64,000 nt of DNA, from positions 1 through 64,000 of the forward strand of contig JADLCM010000057.1 of NCBI GenBank assembly GCA_020847175.1. Reading direction: 5' to 3'. The notes beneath the pieces were generated by a model that was not told the origin of the DNA, did not search any database, and worked only from the letters and a program-made list of their open reading frames with translations. Source of the DNA: Phycisphaerales bacterium (GTDB taxonomy: Bacteria > Planctomycetota > Phycisphaerae > Phycisphaerales > UBA1924). Positions 46,156-55,289 of the stretch are shown piece after piece (the stretch's first letter is position 1; each line of letters begins with the position of its first letter). The position numbers were made by a program, and so were the translations under genes.

Positions 46156-46832
46156 ACCTTAGCGTATCGGGTGCGTCGAGTCCCCGCCGTCGACGGGCTC
46201 GCTCCTGCCGACTCTGGCCGTCAGATCGTCGGAAGCGCAAGCCTGTCCAGGTCTGAATGGCACCGGTGATCGACGGGCGGCGGCCCATTGACTGGGGCCC
46301 CGACCGCGCCGCGTTGCTGCCGGCGCCGACTGGGCATGTGCAGCAGAGTGTTCCTGGGAAGATCCAGGTTTCTGGCGGCCTCGGGCCCCATCCGCTTGCA
46401 CTGATGAAACCAGCTCATCGCCAACTTACGGCACGTTCTGCGGCCCATCTTCCTGGCGATCGGCGGCCTTCTCGGTTCGCGGGTGAGTCCGCCGACGCGC
46501 GTCTACTGCCGGTGGGCACGGCCAGCCTGGATGACTGAATTCCAACGTATCGCGGGCGCGGGGACGCCACGTAAGACTCTTCACGTGCGGCGGAAGCGGG
46601 TTGTCAGCATGGCCTGCCGGTTCAATGCGCGGCAAAGGGCGCCGCAGCCGGTGCAGCATCACCCGCCTGATGTATGGGCGTCGAGTGCGAGTCGTCGTCA
46701 GAGGCCATCATCAAGTGGAGCGGCACGCAGATGTGTGCGTGCATGGTGCCTCCCACGTTGGACCAGGGGGGCGGCTCGATCAGGACGCCGTGTATATCGC
46801 AAGAAACCGAGCCAGCAGTTTCACACCCAGGT
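46156..46832. other. Region without a recognisable gene
   Basis: About 680 bases separate the pyrD start from the GT2 stop. Short frames exist on both strands, but none has a convincing start, motif or consistent codon bias. It may hold decayed coding sequence; I see no inverted repeats, RNA gene or transposase motif that would identify it. Confidence 0.4.
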
Positions 46833-48395
46833 TCAACCTGCGACATGCGCCGATCGCACGCGCGTCTCAGACTCTACGTCGTATGCGTATGTCGCGGCGT
46901 CGGGCAGGCGGTCGCGCAGGGTGCGACCCGTGCGCCGGAGCCCGATGATCGTGGCGGCACGAATCCCACGCAGCCCGCAGTTCACCAGCCCCTTGAGGAT
47001 CGGCCAGCGCCGGAACTCGCGGATCACGTATCCGTCCGGAGTCACTTCCACCTGCACGCGCCCGCGGGCCCAGGCGTTGGGTCGCCCGCGCACGGGAATG
47101 ACCGCAACCTCGTGCTTCGGGCCGCGCAGGAACCGGAAGAACCCGGCCCACACGCCGGTCATGAAGCGCTCGCGTTCCAGGATGTAGGGGCCGCGCGGCA
47201 CGGGGGGCACGTCGAGACCGAGCGATTCGAGCTGACCTTCGATCTCGCGCGCGTTCTGCTCCGTGAGCCGGATGCGTCCGTGCATCCACACCTCCGGGCG
47301 TGCGCCCTTGCGGATGTGGCGTTCCAGCGCGCCGGCGAGCGAGGTGAACGTCACGAACTTGTCGATCTTGAACGAGTCCTTCGCGCCGGCGCCCCAGAAT
47401 CGCCTGGCCGCGGCGTCTTCAAGGCCGCGGATGTGGCACTCGGCAAGGTCCGGGCGACCGATCATCACCTGGGCAAGTGCTCGCGGAACCTCGCGGAGCG
47501 CGCGGAAGAACCGGACGCGCGGCCCCATCTTCAGCGCGTCGATCGGGCCGAACCCGTTGCGCGCGATGAAGTAGCGGGGGAGTGTCTGGCCGAACTTGTA
47601 TTGCGGGTGGCGCACCACGCTGTCGCACGTCGCGCCCACCTTGCCCTTGCACTGTTTCGCCAGCGTCACCGACCACTCAACGTCATCGCCGTTGAGGAAG
47701 ACATCGGGAAACAGCCCCACCTGGGCCACCGTCTCGGCCCTCACGAGGCATGAGCACGCGGCGGCGTATGTGACCTCCACCGTGCGCTTCGGGGGCGGGT
47801 TTTCCTCACCCCACCGCGGGTGAAACTGCCCGACGAACGAGTCAAGCGTGCCCCCGATCTCGAAGACCACGCCGGTCTCCGGGTTGGCGATCGACGAGCC
47901 CATGAGCGTGAACGCGGGGTTGGCGTCCATCGCGCGCACCAGCCCGAGCAGCGTGAGGTCATCCGCCGGACGCGCATCGGAATCGAGAAGCCAGAGGAAC
48001 TCCGGCATGCGCCCGGTGTCGCGGCCTTCGCGCAGGGAGTGGGCCATGCCGGCGTTGTACCCGCCGCTTCCGCCCGTGTTGGCCTTGAGCCTGAGGAACG
48101 TGACATCGAGGCCCTCGGGCACGCGCACGGTCTGGCTGATGGGAATGGTCGAGGCGTTATCCACAACCAGCACGCTCAAGGAGATTTCCGGGGTGCCGTC
48201 CGACAAGCGCCCAAGATCGAGCGTTGCGAGGTCATTGAGAAGAATCTGAACGTCTTTCGCCCCGTTGAAGCACGGCGAGATGACGCGCACGCGCCGACCT
48301 TCACGTGCGTCCCCCCCGGAACGGGTGCCGGTGAGGTCAATCGCGAGCGGGAGGCGTGCCGCGCCGAGGTGTGGGATTGTGGTCAAGCCGGTCAT
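46833..48395 (-). CDS. GT2 glycosyltransferase, GlfT2-like, second copy
   Basis: A 520-residue GT-A transferase. Motifs are RVISPCFNG, VLVVDNAST, ANTGGSGGYNAGM, WLLDSDARP (metal-binding acidic pair), FLNGDDVEWSV (catalytic region) and VVRHPQY. The NTGGSGGYN block and DDVEW region resemble the GT2 in the 4.6-9.5 kb operon and the galactofuranosyltransferase GlfT2 subgroup. A C-terminal region of about 200 residues is specific to this type. Donor and acceptor are unknown. It is divergent from the secreted cyclophilin gene. The start at 48395 lacks a strong Shine-Dalgarno sequence. Confidence 0.78.
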   Translation of the reverse strand: MTGLTTIPHLGAARLPLAIDLTGTRSGGDAREGRRVRVISPCFNGAKDVQILLNDLATLDLGRLSDGTPEISLSVLVVDNASTIPISQTVRVPEGLDVTFLRLKANTGGSGGYNAGMAHSLREGRDTGRMPEFLWLLDSDARPADDLTLLGLVRAMDANPAFTLMGSSIANPETGVVFEIGGTLDSFVGQFHPRWGEENPPPKRTVEVTYAAACSCLVRAETVAQVGLFPDVFLNGDDVEWSVTLAKQCKGKVGATCDSVVRHPQYKFGQTLPRYFIARNGFGPIDALKMGPRVRFFRALREVPRALAQVMIGRPDLAECHIRGLEDAAARRFWGAGAKDSFKIDKFVTFTSLAGALERHIRKGARPEVWMHGRIRLTEQNAREIEGQLESLGLDVPPVPRGPYILERERFMTGVWAGFFRFLRGPKHEVAVIPVRGRPNAWARGRVQVEVTPDGYVIREFRRWPILKGLVNCGLRGIRAATIIGLRRTGRTLRDRLPDAATYAYDVESETRVRSAHVAG

Positions 48396-48601
48396 GGTAG
48401 CCGTTCCTTGGCATGCCGTAGGCATGCGAACAACTCCGGGACAATCTTGGGATTGGGCTCGGGCTGCGCACCCAAGCACGCGGCAGGGGTTGAGGCTATG
48501 CTTCCCCGGCCAAGCCTGGGCGCCGCCCCGGCGCCCGGCGTCACGTCGCACCGCGACCGACGCACCCATTTATACGCGAACCCGACCAGGAGTCCCAGGA
48601 A

Positions 48602-50923
48602 ATGCCCGAAGGCACGCTCGGCAATCGTTTCGTTCGCCTCCCCGCGTTTGAGGCTCTCGAACCGCGCACGCTGCTGTCGGCCGTCGACGGCCTTCCCTCG
48701 ATCGCGTCACTCGAAACACCCACGAACCCCGTCGTGGTCTTCGAGACCACGCTGGGCGACGTCTACCTCGAACTCTTCCCGCTGGACGCCCCGAACACCG
48801 TCGCCAACTTCCTTCAGTACGTGCAGCGCGGGCACTACAGCGAGACGCTGGTGCACAGGCACCAGTCCAACTTCGTGGTCCAGCTCGGCGGGTACGAATA
48901 CACCGACACCAACGGCCTGCGCCGCGTCTTCGACGAGTCCCTGGCCCCGATCGCCAACGAGTTCGGGCGCTCGAACCAGGCTCGGACGATCGCGATGGCG
49001 AAGTTCGGGGGCCAGCCCGACTCGGCGACCAATGAGTGGTTCATCAACCTCGCCAACAACTCCTCAAGCCTCGACAACACGGCGCAGCCCGACAACATCG
49101 ACTCCGGCGGGTTCACGGTGTTCGGGCGGATTCTGGGCGACGCGAGCTGGGACGTGGTCACGGCAATTCGCAACCTGACAGCGCGCAACCTCACCGCTGA
49201 CCCCGCTTTCCAGGGGCAGGTCGAGGACCGCGCGCTCGGTCGCCCGCTCTTCCGCGATGCCAACAACTTCTCCACGCTCACCAACACCGGCACCCAGGAC
49301 ACCGCGAACACCGCGATGAACCAGTTCCCCACGCTGGGCAGCTTCAGCGGCTCGTTCGACGCCGCGGACCAGGTCAAGGTGCTCAACGCGCAGATCGTCA
49401 AGCCCCAGGGCTCCACGTCGTTCTACTCGCAGGTGCTGGTCTACCCCGAGGGCTACGCCTCCTTCCAGAGCCGGATGGAGATCGACCTCGCCAACACGAA
49501 CGACTCCACCGCGACGGTGCAGATCGTGGCCCGGTACGAGGTTTCCTCCGGGCTGCGTGACCGCACGATCTTCTCGGGCACGCTCAGCGCCAACTCCGCG
49601 CGCACGGTCGTCGTGCACGACACCACCAACTTCGGCACCTCGCTCGTTCGCAAGGCGACCCCCGTCGCGTTCGAGGTGTACACCTCGCTGCCCACCACGG
49701 AGACCGATCCGCAGCCCGTCGGCGCAGCGCTCAACCACTTCGATTACACCGGCGCCTTCTCCGAGTCGTTCTTTGACATCTCCGACGACGACCAGCGCTC
49801 GGACACCTGGGACTTCGCCGCCGTTCCCGCGTCATCGAAGAGCTACCTGGTGTGGCAGAACACCGGCGACGCCGCCACGACCGTCAGCGTCACTTTCTTC
49901 ATCAGCGGGCAGGCCCCGGTGAGCCGGACCTTCAATCTCGGCGCGTATAAGCGCGGCGGGATGCGCCTTGCCAACATCCCCCAGCTCGCGGCCATTGCCG
50001 AGGGCACGGTTGTTGCCGCCCGAATCACCGCGGGCGTGGATATCGTCGCCGCGGCGAGCAGCTACTTCCGCACGACCGTGGACGACAACGGGGCCGCCGC
50101 CGGCGGCGAACGCACGTTCCGCAGCGTCGTGGGTGCTGCGGGCGTGCCCTCCGGCGGCAGCATCGAGGGCATCGTGAGCGGGCTGGTTCGCACCGCGAGC
50201 GGCACGTTGACGCTGGCAGCCTTCAACGCCGGGCCCAACGCGGCGGTGATCTCGCTGCAGGCGTTCCGCACGAACGGCTCGATCCTGACCGCGGTCCCCG
50301 CCGCCTTCATCATGGCCGCTCAGAGCCGCGCCCAGGTCAACCTCGCGACGGTCTTCCCGACGATCCCGCTGGACGAGAGCTACACGTTGCGGTACACCTC
50401 CACCGGCCCAGTGGCGCTCAGCGCCCTGTTCCTTGATTCGTCGACGGCGATGGAAGAGGCGACCCTCACGCCCGTGTCCACGCGGACGAGCGATGCGCTC
50501 GCGTTTGCGGACGGCTTCACCACGGTCGCTGGCAGCGTGAGCACCCGCGAGACCCTCACCGTCTTCAACCCATACGCCGGACGGGTGTTGCAGGCCAACA
50601 TCGCCTACGTCTTCTCTGACGGCTTCGTGGTCACCGAAACCGTGGTGCTCACCGAACTCGGCGGCGCCTCTTTCGCGACCGAGGCGAACGTCGACGTGCT
50701 CGCGAAGGTGAACAGCGGCGAGCAGTTCCGCAACTACTCGATCATCGTGCGGGGCTCACTTGTGAGCGTTGAAGACGCGCCCCTCGCCGTGGTTGCGGGC
50801 CTCACCCGGCTCGACAACCGCGACACGGGCTCCCTCGACCAGGTCATCGCATACGGCCCCTCGCTGGTCGGATCGATCTTCGACCTTGACAGCACCGACT
50901 TTGACCCGGGCCTCGACGGCTGA
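48602..50923 (+). CDS. Secreted cyclophilin fused to surface beta modules (LEPR motif)
   Basis: A 773-residue exported protein. LEPRTLLS sits at residues 19-26. A cyclophilin-type peptidyl-prolyl isomerase occupies about 45-260 (TTLGDVYLELFPLDAPNTVANF, VHRHQSNFVVQLGG, ATNEWFINL, FTVFGRIL). The remaining ~510 residues are tandem beta modules with YPEGYASF, LNHFDYTGAFSESFFD and GAYKRGG motifs. These correspond to FPEGFANN, LSHYDFDASTGESFTD and GALRRGG in the giant protein at 15657-23333. It probably folds or modifies proteins at the cell surface. AGGAG and CCAGGAA precede the ATG. Confidence 0.85.
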   Translation: MPEGTLGNRFVRLPAFEALEPRTLLSAVDGLPSIASLETPTNPVVVFETTLGDVYLELFPLDAPNTVANFLQYVQRGHYSETLVHRHQSNFVVQLGGYEYTDTNGLRRVFDESLAPIANEFGRSNQARTIAMAKFGGQPDSATNEWFINLANNSSSLDNTAQPDNIDSGGFTVFGRILGDASWDVVTAIRNLTARNLTADPAFQGQVEDRALGRPLFRDANNFSTLTNTGTQDTANTAMNQFPTLGSFSGSFDAADQVKVLNAQIVKPQGSTSFYSQVLVYPEGYASFQSRMEIDLANTNDSTATVQIVARYEVSSGLRDRTIFSGTLSANSARTVVVHDTTNFGTSLVRKATPVAFEVYTSLPTTETDPQPVGAALNHFDYTGAFSESFFDISDDDQRSDTWDFAAVPASSKSYLVWQNTGDAATTVSVTFFISGQAPVSRTFNLGAYKRGGMRLANIPQLAAIAEGTVVAARITAGVDIVAAASSYFRTTVDDNGAAAGGERTFRSVVGAAGVPSGGSIEGIVSGLVRTASGTLTLAAFNAGPNAAVISLQAFRTNGSILTAVPAAFIMAAQSRAQVNLATVFPTIPLDESYTLRYTSTGPVALSALFLDSSTAMEEATLTPVSTRTSDALAFADGFTTVAGSVSTRETLTVFNPYAGRVLQANIAYVFSDGFVVTETVVLTELGGASFATEANVDVLAKVNSGEQFRNYSIIVRGSLVSVEDAPLAVVAGLTRLDNRDTGSLDQVIAYGPSLVGSIFDLDSTDFDPGLDG

Positions 50924-51054
50924 ACACGCCGCCCTTCGCGGTCTCGGGGCCCCGCGGCGGATGGATTCCGCGTCCACCTGCATGCACTCCGCCCCAGGGT
51001 CCGCCGGCTGCGCGTTCCGCACGCGTTCCGCACCCGATTCATCCACGCGACCTC

Positions 51055-51082
51055 GCGGGGCAGGCACAGGCGCCTGCCCCGC
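51055..51082 (+). terminator. Terminator-like hairpin after the cyclophilin fusion
   Basis: An 11-bp stem (51055-51065 with 51072-51082, six-base loop) sits about 130 bases after the stop codon. It is very GC-rich but has no U-tract, so termination by it alone is uncertain. Confidence 0.45.
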
Positions 51083-51144
51083 TTCGCGCATCCAGGCCCA
51101 GCGGGGTTCATGCCGCCACGTGCCCGCACCTTCTACGATGAATC

Positions 51145-52143
51145 ATGCGTCTCACCTGCGCGGCGATCCTGCTCTCCTGCCTCTTCTCCGGCGGTTGTGC
51201 GTGGCCGAACTCCAGGCCGCTGCCCGCGCCCCAGGCGAAGGGGCCGACGCAGCCCACCCCTCCAAGGCCCCCGGACGACCCGGCCCCGCGCGTGCTCGCC
51301 GTTCCGGGCGAGTCGCCGGGAGAGGTCCCCGGTGCTCCCTCCGACCCTTCCGCGCCCCGAATCGGGCGCGTGTACGACTGGCTGGCCTGGGCGGCGCTCG
51401 ACGACCGGGCGAACCGGGGTTTCCCAAAGCGCACGGTGGTGGAGGGGCACCTGGGTGTCCTCTTGGATCGCCTCCCCCTGCTCCGGGCCCAGCGACCTGA
51501 CGGCTCGCTCTGGAGCCACCCGCACGGCAACCCGCACATCAAGGGGCAGCCGATGCGGTTCAATATGCTCGAGGACATCTCGCGCGAACCTCGGCTTCGC
51601 CTGCTCGCCGACCTTGATGAGTTCCGGCGCGCCGTGGCGCTGCACGTCGCCGAAATCGGCGAGCCGCCCGTGGTCTACACCGGCGCCATCCGGCTCAACC
51701 CCGACATCACGCTCGCCCAGGTCGAGCGATACGGGCGGCAGCTCTACGACTGCGGCGTGCGGCGCATCGTGATCGACGCCTCCGGCGTGGCGCCGCCCAA
51801 CTCCATCGACTGGGACGCCATTTCGCTGCTCCAGAAGTCAGTCGGGCTCTCGGTGGGCTGTGAGCCCTGGCCGAGCCACGGGCTGCCTTCGGCGAACCTG
51901 GATGTCTGGGTGCTGGATGTGCCCGGGCTTGAGCGCAGGTCCAAGCCCGGCAAGGTCGAGTTCCCCCCCGGGGAGATCGTCAACATGCACATGACCTTTG
52001 ACGAGGCGCGGGCCGTGGAGCAGCTCGCCCGGGGCGAGAGCGTGGCGATCAATCTTCGGGCGCTCGAGCGCCAGGGCCTGACCGTCGCGGGGTTGAAGGC
52101 CGCCGCCGAACGCCTGGTACGGGCGCGCCAGGCTGGGCGATGA
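51145..52143 (+). CDS. Putative lipoprotein of unknown function
   Basis: A 332-residue protein with a signal peptide ending in the lipobox SGGC (cysteine near residue 18). A proline-rich stretch of about 50 residues follows, then a mixed alpha/beta domain with MRFNMLEDISREPRLRLLAD and a repeated barrel-like pattern (RRIVIDASGV, LSVGCEPWPS, LDVWVLDVPG). It might be a TIM-barrel-like domain, but the family is not recognised. It ends 39 bases before the nitrilase gene and may share its transcript. Confidence 0.6.
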   Translation: MRLTCAAILLSCLFSGGCAWPNSRPLPAPQAKGPTQPTPPRPPDDPAPRVLAVPGESPGEVPGAPSDPSAPRIGRVYDWLAWAALDDRANRGFPKRTVVEGHLGVLLDRLPLLRAQRPDGSLWSHPHGNPHIKGQPMRFNMLEDISREPRLRLLADLDEFRRAVALHVAEIGEPPVVYTGAIRLNPDITLAQVERYGRQLYDCGVRRIVIDASGVAPPNSIDWDAISLLQKSVGLSVGCEPWPSHGLPSANLDVWVLDVPGLERRSKPGKVEFPPGEIVNMHMTFDEARAVEQLARGESVAINLRALERQGLTVAGLKAAAERLVRARQAGR

Positions 52144-52182
52144 GCCGGACGCCCCGCCGGAGAGGTCGCTGGAGGAGCCGTG

Positions 52183-52959
52183 ATGCACGCGCACTTGGTG
52201 CAACTTGATATCGCGTGGGAAGACCGGCGCGCCAACTTCGCGCGCGTCGAGGCGCTGCTCGACCTCGCGCCTCTCGCTCCCGGTGATCTGGTGCTCCTCC
52301 CCGAACTCTTCGACTCGGGGTTTTCACTCAACACCGCAAAGACGCGGGACGATGCGGGTGAAACGCTGGGGTTTCTGCAAGGGCTGGCTCGCGGTCGAGG
52401 GGTCTTCGTGCAGGGCGCACGCAATCTCCCGGGGCCCGGGGGCAAGCACCTGAACCTCGCCTCAGTGGTCGCGTCCACCGGCGAAGTCGTCGCGGAGTAT
52501 GCCAAGGTGCATCCGTTCAGTTTCGGGCGCGAGGGCGAAGCGTTTGAAGGCGGGTCGGACGTGCTGACGTACGCATGGGAGACACCCTCGGCGCGCGCCG
52601 TCGTGTGCCCGGCAGTCTGCTACGACCTGCGCTTTCCCGAACTTTTCCGGCTCGGGGCTCGGCGCGGGGCCGAGGTGTTCGCCCTCGGGGCCAACTGGCC
52701 TGCGCCGCGGGCGCATCACTGGCGGGCGCTCCTCATCGCCCGGGCGATTGAGAACCAGTCCTATGTGCTGGGTGTGAACCGGGTGGGGCGTGACCCGCAC
52801 CTGCTCTACGCGGGCGGGACGATCGCGGTCGCACCCGCGGGGCACGTGATCGGCGAACTGGGCGACGAAGAAGGGGTGCTCAGCGCGCGGATTGATCTTG
52901 AATCGCTCCGCGAATGGCGCCGCGTGTTCCCGGCACTGCGGGATATCCGGCTCATCTAG
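52183..52959 (+). CDS. Carbon-nitrogen hydrolase, omega-amidase (YafV/Nit2)-like
   Basis: A 258-residue nitrilase-superfamily enzyme with the full catalytic set: E in LLPELFDSGF, K in YAKVHPFSFG, C in VVCPAVCYDLRFPELF. The DSGFS and HPFSFG variants point to the YafV/omega-amidase branch, which hydrolyses alpha-keto-acid omega-amides; the exact substrate is inferred. GGAGGAG (52171-52177) is five bases from the ATG at 52183, which is preferred over the GTG at 52180. Its stop overlaps the end of the IS3 remnant on the other strand. Confidence 0.85.
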   Translation: MHAHLVQLDIAWEDRRANFARVEALLDLAPLAPGDLVLLPELFDSGFSLNTAKTRDDAGETLGFLQGLARGRGVFVQGARNLPGPGGKHLNLASVVASTGEVVAEYAKVHPFSFGREGEAFEGGSDVLTYAWETPSARAVVCPAVCYDLRFPELFRLGARRGAEVFALGANWPAPRAHHWRALLIARAIENQSYVLGVNRVGRDPHLLYAGGTIAVAPAGHVIGELGDEEGVLSARIDLESLREWRRVFPALRDIRLI

Positions 52960-53390
52960 TGTGGGGACTCCTGAACGACTGCACGAACATGCGGAGAGGT
53001 GGGTTGTGACGGCGTGAAGTTCTGGTCGAGTGCATCGCCCGTGTCGCGTGGCTCCCCGCCGCGCGGCGGGCTACGCGGTCCGCCGGCGATGCTCGCAGCG
53101 CAGCGAGGAGCATCGGCGGCGGGAGTCTCCTCTTCCTGGGCCGGTCGCCCGCACCGGGCCGCGAACACCGCTGGGGGCATGTACCCCAGCGAACTGTGCG
53201 GCCGCTGGTGGTTGTATTCGTGCCGCCACGATGCCGCCAGGGCCCTGGCGTCGGTCACATCGGCGAACTCCTCCGCGCTCAGCTGTTCATCTCGTAGCCG
53301 CGAGTGGAAGTTCTCGGCGTACCCGTTCTCCCACGGACTCCCCGGCGCGATGTACAGGCTCTCCACCCCCGTCAGGCCCGCCATCCACGT
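52956..53390 (-). pseudogene. IS3-family transposase C-terminal remnant
   Basis: The frame contains the end of an IS3 OrfB integrase core: LYIAPGSPWENGYAENFHSR holds the last acidic residue of the DDE triad, and EYNHQRPHSSLGYMPP is the family's C-terminal signature. The first two catalytic aspartates and the whole N-terminal part are missing, so it cannot be active. A non-family tail runs to the stop at 52956. No terminal inverted repeat was recognised. The missing part is replaced by recombinase-like sequence on the other strand at about 53377. Confidence 0.75.
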
Positions 53391-53454
53391 CGTCTGCCAC
53401 TGGCTCGGCAACACGACGACGGTGGCGACCCAGCACTACCTGAGCGTGCGGGAA
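53377..53454 (+). pseudogene. Tyrosine recombinase C-terminal remnant
   Basis: The plus-strand frame reads PAIHVVCHWLGNTTTVATQH and then YLSVRE, closely matching the C terminus of phage-type integrases (xxVxxWLGH/N-(S)-xxVAxxHYL), including the catalytic tyrosine in HYL. Only about 26 residues remain. They are wedged between the IS3 remnant and the truncated DUF2235 gene, both on the minus strand. It is not expressed as a functional enzyme. Confidence 0.6.
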
Positions 53455-53602
53455 CCCCAGGGTCGTAGTACACGACCTGCGAGGCGCTGTGCCGCACCAG
53501 GCACGAGCACAGCCGCACGATGTTCGTGACCTTGCCGCGCTCGAATCGGTTCCACGTCCCATCGCAGCAGACGACGATGTTCTTGGGCACAGGAATCTCC
53601 AC
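53450..53602 (-). pseudogene. 5' end of a DUF2235 gene, truncated
   Basis: The GTG at 53602 directly follows the TGA of the nuclease gene and starts KNIVVCCDGTWN, the N-terminal signature of DUF2235 (alpha/beta-hydrolase-like, including Tle1-type phospholipase effectors). It continues TNIVRLCSCL and VVYYDPGV to about residue 50, after which the sequence switches to the recombinase remnant read backwards. The catalytic GxSxG region is gone, so this is a beheaded gene left at the end of the nuclease operon. Confidence 0.7.
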
Positions 53603-54643
53603 TCAGGGCCATAGAGCCGTCGCCGCCTGCCGCTCCAGAGTGGTTTCGACGTCGTCGGGTAGAAAGGTGAAGAAGTCGAGCCGCGTTCGCTCCTCGATCT
53701 CGTCAATGCTCCGCAGCGCCGCCAGCGGCTCCCCTTCCCGCAGATCCTCGTGGTCCATGATGAAGGCCAGCGCCCGTACCTCCTCGCCTTCCTCATCGAC
53801 AACGATGCAGTAGAACGCGTTTGGCACCTCCACTCCTGAGTCCAACGGTGAGCGATCATCATCGAAGATCGGTCCGACGGTCACCCACACCGTTTCCAAA
53901 GTGTCCGCCCACCCCTCCTCAAAGCGGCCTCCTCCCGACTTGCGGCCCGCGATCATCTCCTCAAGATCCCCCCATTGGCCGTCATTGAACTGCTGGTACT
54001 GGGGGCAGACGTTGGTCATGACGAACGTCGAGTCGTTGCCGGGCTTGCCGAATCGCGACGAGATCGCCATGCGCGGCGCCATGTGTCCCCGGCTGTACCC
54101 CGAGTTCGTGTAGTCATCGTGGCTCACGCGTGCGCGGGTGTCATCATCCACACCAAACCGCCGCGTCGCATAGGCGGTCAGATCGACCGCAGGTCCAATC
54201 GCGTAGCACACCCAAAGCGGATTGCGGCGATCCTCCGAGTATCCGATCACGAAGTACGGCTTTCGCAGCACCGTGACCGGCACGGCCGGGTTGTCGTTGC
54301 GCGGCAGGCCCGAGTACGCGTACGGAGAGGCCGAGCCGCCTCCGATCCCGACGTCACCCCCCGCGACGAACCAATCCAGGTCGCCCTGGTGTCGACGCAC
54401 AAAGGTGCGGTAGACCCACCCCTGCTCGCCGGTCTCCGCGACCACCCGGTAGTAGCCAGCAGTCTGCTCGTCGCTGAGCAGCTGGAGTGCATCCCCGCGC
54501 TCGATCGCGATCAGGGTCTGGGATTCTCGCTCCGGATCGAGTTTGACGAGGGCGCGGCGACTGGCCACCACGTGATCCGCCAACGCGAACGAGCTGGCGA
54601 GCGTCAATGCGACCAGCATCGCCCAAGCATGTATGGCGCGCAT
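53603..54643 (-). CDS. Secreted DNA/RNA non-specific endonuclease with SH3 domain
   Basis: A 346-residue protein with a signal peptide (about residues 1-22), an SH3b-like domain (about 25-85) and a beta-beta-alpha-metal nuclease of the NUC1/EndoG family. The catalytic motif is YSRGHMAP (H187; the usual DRGH with Ser at the first position), and the metal-binding asparagine is in TNVCPQYQQFNDG (N211). It should cut DNA and RNA outside the cytoplasm, either for nutrition or as an effector. The SH3b domain may bind the cell wall. The gene lies in an operon with three small upstream genes; the DUF2235 start abuts it. Confidence 0.82.
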   Translation of the reverse strand: MRAIHAWAMLVALTLASSFALADHVVASRRALVKLDPERESQTLIAIERGDALQLLSDEQTAGYYRVVAETGEQGWVYRTFVRRHQGDLDWFVAGGDVGIGGGSASPYAYSGLPRNDNPAVPVTVLRKPYFVIGYSEDRRNPLWVCYAIGPAVDLTAYATRRFGVDDDTRARVSHDDYTNSGYSRGHMAPRMAISSRFGKPGNDSTFVMTNVCPQYQQFNDGQWGDLEEMIAGRKSGGGRFEEGWADTLETVWVTVGPIFDDDRSPLDSGVEVPNAFYCIVVDEEGEEVRALAFIMDHEDLREGEPLAALRSIDEIEERTRLDFFTFLPDDVETTLERQAATALWP

Positions 54644-54656
54644 CGGGTCCCTCCAC

Positions 54657-55262
54657 CTACTCGCTGGGCGTGTTCTTCAGGTTGCGGATCTCATTGAGCG
54701 CCGCCTTGGCTCCCTCAACAGCAGCGGCGGCTTCCTGGCTTCCGCTCGCCCCGGCGGCTTCTTTCGCCCGCGAGACCAGGGCCTTCACCTTGCGCTCCGC
54801 GCCGGGCTGTGCCGACCCCGGTCTCTTCCTAGCTACCTCCAGGGTCTCCTCGGCGACCCGCTCCGCATACCGCGCCTTGATCTCGTGCCGATTGTCGTAC
54901 GAACTGCTCTTGACGTTCAGCAGGTCGTGGAAGAGCTTGATCGAGGCTTTGCTTCCCCCCGCGATGAGCATGCCCGTCAACGCGTAGCCAGGAACCGTCG
55001 TCTTGTCGGTGAGGATCATGATGCTGATCGCATCGAACCGCCAGGCGACGCAGACGCCGATGGAGAGCGCCACCGAGATCAGTTCTTTGAGGCCCGGTCG
55101 ATCGACCCGCTCGATGTACACCCGGTTCTCGAAGATCACGGCGAGGACGCGCTCAACCACGAACGCCAAAATGATCACCAGCGTCAATGCCTCAAAGGTC
55201 CGCTCCCAGTCCAGATGGAACAGATTGGGATCGACCCCCTGAACAAGTTGTGCCAGCTGCAT
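54657..55262 (-). CDS. Membrane protein with C-terminal coiled region, unknown
   Basis: A 201-residue protein with three predicted helices in the first half (FEALTLVIILAFVVERVLAVI, LISVALSIGVCVAWRF and ALTGMLIAGGSK) and an alanine/lysine/glutamate-rich C-terminal half that should be helical. The size and N-terminal membrane half recall phage holin-like proteins, but no family signature supports that. It sits 13 bases before the secreted nuclease gene. Confidence 0.55.
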   Translation of the reverse strand: MQLAQLVQGVDPNLFHLDWERTFEALTLVIILAFVVERVLAVIFENRVYIERVDRPGLKELISVALSIGVCVAWRFDAISIMILTDKTTVPGYALTGMLIAGGSKASIKLFHDLLNVKSSSYDNRHEIKARYAERVAEETLEVARKRPGSAQPGAERKVKALVSRAKEAAGASGSQEAAAAVEGAKAALNEIRNLKNTPSE

Positions 55263-55289
55263 GTACGCCCTCTCGAGAGAGACAGATGA

